The notes under the pieces were generated by a model. That model was not told where the DNA came from. It saw only the letters and a program-made list of their open reading frames with translations, and made no database searches. 64,000 bases of DNA from Tetradesmus obliquus (Eukaryota > Chlorophyta > Chlorophyceae > Sphaeropleales > Scenedesmaceae), in the NCBI GenBank assembly GCA_030272155.1, contig CP126193.1:5580001-5644000 (forward strand). Direction: 5' to 3'. Made by a program: the position numbers and the translations under genes. Position 1 is the first letter of the stretch; each line of letters begins with the position of its first letter. Of the stretch, positions 11,199-22,400 are shown piece by piece.

Positions 11199-12855
11199 AG
11201 CAGCAGCAGCAGCAGCAGCAGCAGACTGTTCTGCACAGTACACAGCAGCTGCATGCCGGCAGCGCAGAGCAGCAGCACAGGCAACGCTGTGCGTGTTATG
11301 ACGTTGCCAGCAGCTGTAGCAGCTGGGGCGACTGAAGCTATGGCTGCACGCCGAGCGTGATGCTGCTGGCGGCAACTGGCTTGACAATTCAAGCCGAGTG
11401 GGATTGTGACAACACAGATATATGGGTGGTTTGAAGCTGCTGCGGCAGCTTGTTGCATGTGTGTAAGAGCATAGTGTGGGGTGGTGATGCAGTGCTTGCA
11501 TGGCCCTTCTTGAGCCAACATCAGGTGCACATCTTTTGTAAGCTGCAGCAGCAGCAGCAGCAGCATCGAAGCAGTGGCTTGTCCCTGCTGTTTGATAGGA
11601 AGTTGCTGGCCTGTGCTGCCTGCAGCTGGCGGCAGTCACTTGCACAGCCTCGGGTTTTGACATGTGTGAGAGTGAGTTGTGTGTTGCCTTGCGTGCTTGA
11701 AGTTTGCGTCACGTGAGCTAGCCTGGTTGCTGTGGAGTGTCACAGAAGCATTGTTACTGAGTGCCTGAGTTGTCATTTGATTGCTGTTTGTGGCGTTAAG
11801 AAGTCATTGTGTATGGTACATTAAGCATCCCTGCTGCTTGCCGTAATGGGCCAGGCTCGTAAATGTGTAGTTTGGGTGCTGCAGTGACAGCAACTGATTC
11901 CACTGCTGTCATAACTTCTGCTTGGCAAATGCTGCATCATGTCATGTCCTCCTTGGTATATGCCCAGAGGCTGCAGCAGTGACTGCAGTCATTGAGTGAC
12001 CAATTATGTATTTAGCGTGTCATGGGCTGTGCTGGAAGCATTCAGTTGTCGGATACAAGGCATGTAATCCATGCGGGGGTTCATCCCCAGCACTTTGCCA
12101 GGGGTGTGCACGGACTGCCTGGCAGTGGCTTGTAGCAGCCTGCCTGCAGGCTGGTGCTGGGTTGTCATGTCATCTAGGCTCTCACAGCCACGCTGATATG
12201 CTGTACGTACAGCTGCCTGAGCATAGTATACTTGTAACGGCGACTTCTTGACTGTTGACAAGCTGATGGGGTGATAATGCTTGTGGATGTTTGCCTGTTA
12301 CCTTGCGTCCGACGTGAGTCACAGGCACTCGAGCATATACACTGAACCACAGCACACTGCGGCTACCATCTCCATGGGCAATTGTGCAGCACAAAAATGT
12401 GAAAGCCCACAGCACTGCAGTGCTGTGCTGCTAGAACGGGTTCCAGCAGCGCTGGGTGTTGCGTCCAGCCCAAGAACGATACACCAGCAGCCACAGCTGC
12501 TGCTGTGTCAGTAGCAAGCCACTGGCTGCGCCCAACCACTGTCAGCGACACTGTGCAAGCCTCCAGTAAAAAGCTTGCATTGGCATGTAAACACAGTTTG
12601 CAATAGCATCCATTGAAACAGCTCAGCCTGCAGTGCAAGACGCTAGCTAGCTAGCTCAAGCAGTTGCAGCAACCTGACCTAAACCATCGTCAGCTTCAGC
12701 AACTAGGCAGGCAGGCCTGCTCTTTCAAATCACACCACCACTGTGGTGGCATCATCCGGCTTGACCCAGGGTACACTGCCGGCAACGCAACCAAACCAGT
12801 CGCTGCCGCAGCGCAAACCACAGCTGCCGCTACATTACTGCAGAACCGCTCAAAC
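11199..12855. other. convergent intergenic region
   Basis: About 1.66 kb holding the 3' UTRs of the 47-aa gene and the MurE-like gene. A CAG run follows the first stop at 11200-11223. TGTAA occurs at 12063-12067 and 12233-12237 on the plus strand but far from the stop. At 12724-12775 lies a decayed copy of the MurE-like terminal exon. No other gene is visible. Confidence 0.5.
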
Positions 12856-13035
12856 TTAGTCAAACTCCACGACCACTGTCTTGGCGTCATCGGGCTTGCC
12901 CCACGGCATGCTGCAGGGAATGCAACCCAACAATCAGCTGCAGCAGCGTGAACCACAGCTGCAGCTGCACGGCTGATTACGTTCAGTCAAACTCCACCAC
13001 CACTGTCTTGGCATCATCTGGCTTGCCCCAGGGCA
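12724..13035 (-). repeat. three tandem copies of the MurE-like terminal exon end
   Basis: The last ~17 codons plus stop of the MurE-like gene (12983-13035) are repeated at 12856-12910 and, more diverged, at about 12724-12775; period about 127 bp. The middle copy keeps PWGKPDDAKTVVVEFD and a stop, with only silent differences, and has a CCCTGCAG acceptor at 12911. The distal copy reads PWVKPDDATTVVV then stop. Confidence 0.9.
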
Positions 13036-16000
13036 GCTCGCTGCGGTCCAGGTTGACCAGCGCGTACAGGTACTCAAGCTTGGACAGCGCGTTGCGCGCC
13101 TCCACCCTGCAAACCATGCCCATCATGTCGCAAACAACACAGCACAGCACATCACAGCAGTTTTTGAACAGTCTATCTTAGATAGTTCATCAAGGCCACC
13201 AGGTTCATCGGCTCACACAGCAGCAGCATCACTTGGAAAGTCAGCGCCACATGATGAGCTTACATCAGGTCAAGAGTCTGTACCATCATGCAGCGAACCT
13301 AACCCGCAACCCTGAAACTGAACCCTAAACCCACCTGTCATCGAACCAGCCGCGTGTAATGCCATCCTCGCCATCAAAATGCTCCACGTGGTCCCTGTGG
13401 CCACGCCCGGCAAGCAGTACCACGTCGCCAGGTGCTGCCGTGCCAATGGCTGCGCGGATGGCCTGGAAACGGTCCTCCATGACATGCCTGCAGCAGCAGC
13501 AGCAGCAGCAGCAGCCAAAGGCCACAGATACATCAGCTTCGGCAGCGCTGGTTGCGGCAGGATAAGTGGTTGGTGATGTTCTTCGTGCATTGTCACAACT
13601 TGTGTACACGGCAGCCGCCGGATCAGCCGTTGTTGTATAGCCAAGTTATGTAAGCAGTGCAATACTGTGAGGCATGTATGCAGTGCAGCAAGAGTACGCG
13701 TTGGCAGCAGGGCCAGCCGTCGCTGACGTATTGAGCAGTGCGTTGTGAACGGGAACCCAGTGAGTGTTGCGCTAATCACACCCAGGCATCACACTTCAGG
13801 CCCACCTCTTCCAGCGGCGCTGCGCACTGTGCAGGAACGGCTCGAACCATAGCGGCGCGCGAGTCTGGTCCTGGAACACGTTGTATACATATGCTGCATA
13901 TTGCTCAAACATCTCGTTGGGCCAGCCAGCAACGATGTCCTGCAGGGCGCAGCAGGCAGCAACAGACAGGGATGCAGTTGGTGAGATGCAATGAAGAGTC
14001 TGCAAACAAGTGCTGTGCAAGTGGCAGCAACGTGATGACCATGCCTTGCGCGCGGCATGCAGCAACGGCACTAGTGTGAGAGCTGCACCGTGGGTGCATA
14101 TTGATTTGCAGCACCCTCACAGCAGAGAGGCGCTGCAGCCTAGTCACCCAAGGCAGCAGCAAGGACACTGCTAGCACTCGTGCCAGTTTCAAACTGAAAA
14201 GACGGCCAGGCATGCCACGCAAGCATGCTGCCAAAACCTCCACTTGCAGCAAGCTTTGCAACACCAGCACATCTCTGCAGCACATGCCGTACAAGTTCGT
14301 CCTTTTACATGTAACATGTGCAGGCCACCCAGGTGCAGATATACTGCGAGCAGCGCAGACATCGTGCGAAGCCATGTGGGCAGTGTGAGGTGAAAGGCGG
14401 CCGGCGCACCTGGATGATGTCTGCTGGGTCCTCCAGGCGCGGGCTGGAGTTGGTGAGGATGACAAAGTCGCTGCGCTGGTGCGCCACCTCACCCATACGG
14501 GCCCGCATCTCCCCGGTAGTGGTCTGCAGGCACCCGCAGACAGCAGCAGCGTGTGAAGATGGATAGGCAGCCCAGTCATGTGCAAGTCTGCTAGAGTCTA
14601 GGCAAGGCAACTCGGCACAGTCAGGCGGATCATCTCGGAAGCTGAGCTAAGCAGCGTGCTGTAGCAGTCTCGATTGCTGCCAGCCTGGCGGGGGCAAGTC
14701 GAAGCTGAGGCAACAATGAATGCGCTTGTCCTGTCAGATGCACATGTGCTATCTAGGCCTTTCTCTGCACTGCAAAGCCCGGACCCTTGCCAAGCAAGCA
14801 CCCCGCCACCCCAACCACAGCTGCTGCCAGCAGCATTGCCATCAAGTGGCATTGCTGCATCTGCAGAGTTCGTTGGTGTGCAGCAGCTCACCACGCCATC
14901 GCAGCCAAACACAGTGAAGATGCGCTCCGCGCCGGCTTCCCTTAGAGCATCCAACACAGCAGCTAGCCGCTGCGGCGTGTCAGCAGCATCAACAACCACA
15001 GGGAAGTCCCGCGGCAGGTTTGGCTGCTGCTGCTGCTGTTGCAGCTCCTCACCCTCCTCACCCTCCAGCGGCAGATCTAACACGTTATTAACAACCTCGC
15101 AGCGGCCCGGGATGACTTGTACTGCCTCTATGCCTGCGCCGATCTCTGCCAGCGGTAGGTTGAGCAGTACGCCGACTGCTACTGCTGCGAGCACGTTGTA
15201 CACGTTGTGGCGGCCCACTAGGTTTGTGATGATCTCAAGCCTGCCTATGGGGGTCGCCACAATGATCTGCAATGCAGTCACATGCAGCCGTACGCACAGT
15301 CAAGGGAAGTGTTTTGACATTGTTGGAGTGGCGCTAACATCAGTTGAAAGGCAACAGGTTGTATGGTGAAAGGGTAACTGGTGTATGCTGTGGTTCATGC
15401 AGGCTGGGAATCACCAGCGGGTAGCTTGCAGGAGTCCGGTCCACCTATAGCTGCTGCCAGGCGCCAGCGCCGCAAAAAGAAGCATGGCATGGCTTCAGCA
15501 CAAGCAGCGGTGCTGCATGATGACTCAGCACAGGTCGTGCTGCGCTACAGTTGGCCCTCACCGTTGTCTGCCACAGCGTGAGCGAGATGCTCTCCGCGCG
15601 CACGTCTGCTGCCGGGTTGTTGATGCCGTACGTTATGCGCGGCACGGCGCCGGCAGCAGCTGCTGCGGCAGCAAAGTGCTCATCATCTGCGTTGATGACT
15701 GCTCGCTGCTGCTGCGGGTCCTTGAGGCATCGCAACAGCTCCAGCGTGGAGTCCACGTACTCCTGCAAGCAGTGGCATGACCGGAAGTGTCAGCTGCTAT
15801 GTTATGACATGTTATGTGACAGCATTTGAGAGGTTGACAGATGTTTGTGGCAGCCGTGCGCCTGAAACGTGCTAGCTGTTGTTGATTATGAAACAGCATG
15901 CAATGAGCATGAACACCCCTCATGGGTGATATGCTGTGTGATTCGCAGCAGCTGCTTGTGCCGCTGCATGGCCCATTCTTTCCACCAGCACTGCAATACC

Positions 16001-16825
16001 ACAGCAGTGCACAGCAGCTGGGTGAGGCCGCAGCCTGCAGCAAACAGCCAGCTGTCTGTGCTTTTCCCCGCCCGCCATAATTGCCCACCTGCTTGCTTTC
16101 AAACAGCTGCAGCTCTGCTGGGTTGTCGCCTGTGTCTGTGTAGACCACAATGTTCGGCTGCAGCCAGTCTGCTGACCCGCCAGCAATGCCAGCAGCTGTG
16201 CACTCCACAACTGCTGCTGTTGCGCCGCGGTCCCGCATGCCCGCCAGCAGTTGCTGCAAGCCAACACAACATACAATGTCAGGTGCCAGCCGCATGACTT
16301 TTTAACGGGGTGCAGCTGCTTCACTGTCGGTTGCTGCTGGCAACCTCCAACAATAGTTGGTGTGCGCAAAATGCATGCGCAGAGCCACCGCCATACTGTT
16401 TCTCCCCGGATTGCTGACCTTGTTTATTGCACAGCAATCAAGCACACACGTCCAGCTACAGCAAGGCAGCCCTCTGCAACTGCTGAATCACAACATGATC
16501 TAACTGATATCCAACCTCCGCACCTGCATCTGCAGCCCGTTTGGCGTCGTCTCCTCCACAGAGTAGCGCCCCCGGTATGGCACTAGGCTGAAGGGGCTGC
16601 TGCATTCCCTGCCTGCTGCAGGATCATCCACTTGGGACTTCCAAAGCTTGCCATCTGGCTGCAGCTGATGCTCTGCCAGTGCATGCTCTATGCTGCCGAT
16701 CATGCCGGTGAGCTCCCCTGCTTGCTCCAGCACACCTCGGATGAGCCACGACACTGTGGTCTTGCCGTTAGTGCCGGCGACAGCCACCGTGTTCATTGCT
16801 GCGCTAGGGGAGTCTGCGGGTGAGT

Positions 16826-16878
<53 letters not shown>

Positions 16879-18974
16879 CACCAGGCAGCACACCACATTA
16901 AGAAATGAGGCTCAGAGGTGGATGCTGCTGTGGGCTAGCAGCTACGCCAGGCTCAATTGCAGACGATGCGCTGCTGCTACTTCAAACTCATCGCTGAAGG
17001 CCAGACATCTGTAAGCACGCTTACGTGCCAGCTCAACCGTTCCGCCCGCTGGTCACGTTGCTGCAGCGCACCACCCTTCCAGGTGGCTCATTGCATTGCA
17101 TTGCAGGCACAACGCACCGTAGTACACTGCTGCCAGGCGCGCAGACAGCTCGTCCGCATCCTCCGCCCAGATGACAGGCACACTATCAGGGATGTCCACG
17201 CCCAGCTTGTTGCCTGCCACGGCAACAACGGCGATGGCCCCGTTGGCAAGAGCTGCCTCCAGCTCCTCTGGCTCGTGGCCATCTGTGGTGTAGAGGCCCT
17301 GCAGGGATTGAGAGAGGAGGTATTTGGTGATATGTGGGTCCTGGCACTAGCTTAGATGGTTGGAGAATGGTCTGCTGGGTTGTAGGAGTGTTGCCAGGGC
17401 GTGAGGTATGCTTGCAGGCAAGACGCACACGTGTAGAATATGGCGCATTGCTGCTTGTAAGAGAGAAAAGACATGTGGGTGAAATGACACTCAGATGTTC
17501 CATTACTGTCGGGCTACCGTCCATGGCGCTGTAGCCTGACAACGCTGGTGATTCAGCCTCGCATGGTCAGTGCATGTGAAGCAGCTGCTGTTGATACAGA
17601 CTCGTATATGCCTTATGCTGCAGGCACTGCCATGCATATATGCTGCCAGCTGGCCACATGCTGGGGCTGACGTGATGTGTCAGGGTTATGCAAGGCATGC
17701 AGACCCACGTGTATGCGCTCCACGCAGCAGTAGACGTCTCCTGGCAGCACGTCATCAGCCACCTCACTAATGCCTGTTGCAAACACATCGCCAAACTCTG
17801 CAAGAAGGCGACAGCGGCAAGTAACACGTGTTACGGCAGGGGCATTTACGTGGCAGCGACTGACAGTCACAGGGCAACAGTCATCCTGCAAGCAAGGAAT
17901 GCCTAACCAAAAAACCAGGCGCATGCGACAAAACTGCATTACCTGCTGCAGACAGAACCACCACCGTGCTCAGCATGAATGCATCCCCCTTCGAATGTGC
18001 ATGGTAGCATGCAGCTGCTGCACAGCCGCAGCTGCAACTACCCACAAGCTCAAGTGCACTTTGTCTCACACATATACGCTGCAGCTCGCCCCTGCTGCTG
18101 CTTCCCAGTGCCCTGAGCATGCACAGCTCCCTGGCCCTCACCTTCTGCCAGCATCTGCGCTGCCTCCACCTCTGCTGCCATGCCAAACAGGTCTGACAGG
18201 AACATGGGCCGCTCCTCAGGCTGCTCAAATGGCTCTGGCTCCTCCTCATACTCCTCAAGCACTGCTGCTGCTGCAGGCTGGCCCTCACTGCCGATAGCGG
18301 CCAGTGCTGCTGCTTCTATGGCTGCTGCTGATTCCGGGCCTGTGTATGTGAGGGCTGAGTCAGTGCCTGGCAGCTGGGCTGCTGCGTCTGCTGCAGCAGG
18401 GGTAAGATAGCAAGCAGGATGTGGGCAGCAACGTCTGACTCACAGCTGATGCTTGACAAGCTCTGAGCAGGAAACCGCAGGCGTACACGCACACAGTGTG
18501 TAGCTGAATGCACGATGAAGCTGTCACGGCCTGTCCTCCTGCTCACAGCATCATAACGGCAGGCTCTTGCTGTTTCAGCGGTCGTCTGTTGTGTGTCATT
18601 GTGACTGCCGCCAGTCCACTATGCTGCACTTTTGCTGACCTTTTGCTGTGCCAGCACTCACCCTGTTCAAACTCGCCCTCCTCGTATTCACCCTCCTCAA
18701 ACTCCTCATCCTCCTCAAACTCCTCATATTCCTGCTGCTCTGGCTGCTCTGGCTGCTGTGCTGCTGCTGCTCCTGCTGCTAAGTGCCTGCTGCGCAAGGA
18801 TTGGCTGTGCTGGTGCCAATGCTGCTGCTGCCGCCGCGGAGGTCTGCATGCTGCTGCTGGCCTAGGGCCAGGCAGGCCAAGGCTAGGAGCTACTCTAGGG
18901 GCAACAGTGTTTGATCTGCTGGCTCGGCAGCCGCACTGCCTGCCACCACTGATCGCCGTCCTCTGCAGCAGCAT
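12983..18974 (-). CDS. MURE: plastid MurE-like protein (12 exons, 795 aa)
   Basis: Homologue of UDP-MurNAc-tripeptide synthetase MurE; in plants the MurE-like protein is a plastid RNA polymerase-associated component (PAP11). Exons: 18974-18662, 18390-18142, 17797-17709, 17298-17118, 16813-16524, 16253-16089, 15762-15562, 15266-14892, 14523-14410, 13939-13806, 13487-13335, 13106-12983. Residues 1-70 look like an Arg/Ala-rich transit peptide, then Glu-rich blocks (EFEEDEEFEEGEYEEG), Mur N-domain, P-loop GTNGKTT (291-297), TTP (366-368), GRHNVYN (514-520) and PGRCE. Several catalytic motifs are altered: DYAHTPD is DAADTPQ (589-595), DNPR is SSPR (646-649), GKGHE is GRGHR, and the ExSSH and DHLDxH motifs are gone. 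I infer a non-enzymatic role. Start has a CCACCATG context. Confidence 0.9.
16828..16875 (+). repeat. (CAG)16, sense CTG before MurE-like exon 5
   Basis: Sixteen perfect CAG units; in the sense orientation (CTG)16 precedes the acceptor CTACTCACCCGCAG of exon 5 by about a dozen bases. Confidence 0.95.
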
Positions 18975-19458
18975 GGTGGGTCAGGGTTGTGTGACAGCAG
19001 CGGCCATGCGGCTTCGGCTATTCCAGAAGCTTGATCTAAATGTAGGAAAAGGTTTGGAGTCTGTCGAGCTTGACCTCAGGCTTGTGCCGCAGTCGCTTGC
19101 AGCTGTCGTGGTTTCTCTTGTTGATCACCCAGCCATTCAATACCTCACGCACTTCAAATGAAACCGATATCTACACAATAGCAGGTTCAAATGGCTGTAC
19201 AAGTTTATATGGCTCGCCAATGAAGTGACATATATTGACCGAAGAACAGTGAAAGCCCTTGCGAGTCACTAGCCACATCGTATGTCTTGCAACTTACAAG
19301 CGAAAGCGTACTAGTTTCAGTTCAAAACCAGAGTATGGGTGGCAAGTTCAACACGTGAAAGCCAGCCAGGTTGGTGCATGTGTTGTACTTCTTGATGGCT
19401 GAGTCGATGTTAAGGCTCCAGCAACACCAGCTGCTGGTTTAAACTGTTACCGTTGACC
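18975..19458. promoter_or_regulatory. bidirectional promoter MurE-like / axonemal giant
   Basis: 484 bp between two divergent start codons, AT-richer than its surroundings, especially 19180-19290. Both promoters should be here. No specific motif identified. Confidence 0.45.
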
Positions 19459-22400
19459 ATGTCACCCACACCTAAGTCTGCGGCCAGGAGGAACCCTCAT
19501 GCTGCAGCGGCCGCTGCCTCAGCAGCAGCCCAGTCAGCAGCTGCTGGCGCCCCAGGCTTGCTGGATGCGTTCCCTGTCTGGTCAGATCAAGTTGCTGCAG
19601 AAAAGGAAGCACCAGGTGGGTAAATGAATGCTGCAGGTTTACACATTCAGACCGTGATATAGTTTGCAGCAAACATGCTTGTACATGCAGCTTCAAGTGC
19701 ATGTTGCATCGCAAGCGTCAGCAGTGCTGCACACAGGTTTATACAGTGCCAGGAAGCACAATCGCACAGTAATCCTCCCTGAGACACAGGCCAGCCATAC
19801 GCCAGAGGAACACGCCACACCTGCCGCGCATGCCTTGTCCTGCGGTGGTGCCAGCAGCTGCAGTCAAGTATGAAGACCCGCTGGGCACGGCACTGCCGCC
19901 AGCTTCGCAGCCCTTTTGCGATGCGTGGAAGCGTTCAGAGGAGCTGCTGCATGGAGCACCCAACGTGCCCATGGTGTGCCTCAAACCAGCAGTGGAGACG
20001 GACAAAAAAGGTGATGGCACCAGGTGCTGCAGCTTCAGCACCTTTGACGGCAGGAATGGCAAATGGGCCTACCTGATGCTCCACAGTCTGCTGGACAGGC
20101 AAATTACTTGGTGGACATATACATGAGAAATTTTGATACACATGCAGCATGTGACATGCTTCATCCCCTGAGCAGCAGCCTCACGCAAGCTTGGGCCGGA
20201 TCATGGCACAAGGGGATTGTGTGTCCCGCTCATAGTTCCAGAAATGTCAAGGCGCCTGCTATACAATGCAGTGTCCTTGTGTGCCTGTGTATCTGGTCCA
20301 GCAGCTGTAAAGAGCCGTGGCTCAGGTGCCTATGCCTTTTCTATGTCTGCCTTGCAGGCAAGGGTGCTGCAGTGTCAAGAGAACTGGAGGGCAAGCTGTA
20401 TGCTGGCCATGAGACTTTTGACTGGCTGCTGGGCATTATCAGCTACATCATGTCCGCAGAGGTGTGTGTCTCTGCTGCTTGCATCTACATTTGCAGCGAC
20501 ATTGTTGGCAGCTGCTCCTCATCACAGGACTCTTCGGAGGCATGCAGGCAATGCTTGATGGCAGTTGTTGCAGCTGCAGTGAACCAGCAGTGTATCCAAC
20601 AAAGCGTGCATGTGACTGGGGACAGGATCACAGTGGTTGATAGAAAGCCAGCTTGAAACATTGTTGCGATAGCAATGCCGCTAGATGTTAGCAGTTGATG
20701 TCATCGTTATGCTTGCTGCTGCTGCCTTGCCTCCGCAGAAGCACATGAAGCATGGAGAGTTTCTTTGGGAATTACTGTACCCAAAAGACAAGGATGGGCT
20801 GCCTGGCAGGTCAGCAAGCGGGCGATACAAAATAAAGCTCTTCATACTGGTAAGCACCCGGCGCTTTCTGCGGCGCTGGCAGCAGCAGCAGCAACAGCAG
20901 CAGCAGCAATAGCAGCACAGCCACCACCACCACCACCACCCTCATCACCATAACAAGCAGTTGCCACTGCATGACCATGCAGCCAAGGCAGCAGTGGCCG
21001 TGGACGTTGCTGCAGCAGTGCGTCACACCAAGCTATGTGGCAAGCTCGTACACAGCATGCGTCAGCTGAATGGGCTAAAGGTTGCCTAACCGCCCTGATG
21101 CTCTTCTGTGCTTGGCGCATATGCCTGCTGTCTTGCTTGCAGGACACGTGGCGCTGCGTGACTGTGGACGACAGGATCCCCGTGGACCTGTTTGGCAGGG
21201 CGCTGCTGGTCGGCAGCCGCCCACTGCAGCTGTGGCCGCTGCTGCTGTGCAAAGCAATACTGAAGGTCATGGCAGTGCACAGAACCCTGGACATGACACT
21301 GCCACACCAGGTGCGGGCTTGCACGGGAGAGACTTGCCAGGTGGTGCAACTGCTGTGCTGTGCTGTACGTGTGCGATGCAGAGGCGACTGTGTGGGGACA
21401 GGCAAACCTGCACAGCCAGCAGCCGGCCTTCATGTGAGCTTGTTCAACGCAGCTGGCAAAAGCACCGCACTGGTCCTGCTACTGATCTCTCCTGATTGCT
21501 CTCCTCTTTTGCTCTGCGCACAGGTTGCAGCGTTCCAGATGTTGACTGGCTGGCCTCAGGAGGACCTGCTGGATGCGCTGGGTGGCACACCGCTGGAGGG
21601 TGGTAGCTTGTTTGCGCGGCTGGAGGAGGTGCTGGGGGGGCCGCTGCGGGCGGTGCAGGTGCGGTGTTTTCTGAGGGAGGAGAGTTACATGTCGCTCTTG
21701 GCACCATCTTGTATGGTATTGCTGCAGACGCTACAGTGCCAGCGGCAGCTGCCCTCTCGCAGGAAGCTGCTCATGAGCACCAGGTACAGCAATTCTAGGC
21801 ACGGCTGGATGCCTTGCAATGTGTTGCAGTATGCGCTGCTCATGCTGAGTAACCTGGGCATGATGCCAATGTATGCTCTGCCTTTTGGTGCCTTGCAGGA
21901 ACTGCCGGCTGTTGCCAGCTGCTGCCTCATCAAGCGCTCCAAGCCGCAGCGTGCGCCGCCGCGCCTGGTGGTGCTGTCAGGGCCGTCTGGTGTGGGTTGC
22001 TCCCGCCTGATTGCCAGGCTAGTGGCTGAGTTCCCTGACAAGTTTGGCGTGACAGTCAGCCACACTACTAGGCCGCCACGCGAGCATGAGGTGGATGGCA
22101 AGTGAGTGGCGCTGCTCACCAGTGGACGGCAGTGCTGCTTGTTCTTGCCGCGCAGGTGTTGTCTCGATGCCATTTTGCTGACATAGAGCAGGTGACAGAC
22201 TGTTAGGCACAGCACGCCCCGCACCAAACTGCTGCTTGCTTCTAGCTGTATGGAGGGCAGGCGCTTCAGAGGCTGCCGTGACATGCATTTGGCACAAGGC
22301 ATGATATCCGGCTGCAAATGTGTGCACTGCACAGGGACTACTACTTTACAAACAAGCCAAAGCTGCTGGCTGACGTGCGTTCCAAGAAGTTCTTGGAAGC

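Noticed and set aside
19170-19260. Possible tRNA B-box (GGTTCAAAT)
   Set aside because: No acceptor-stem pairing or A-box at the right distance could be found.
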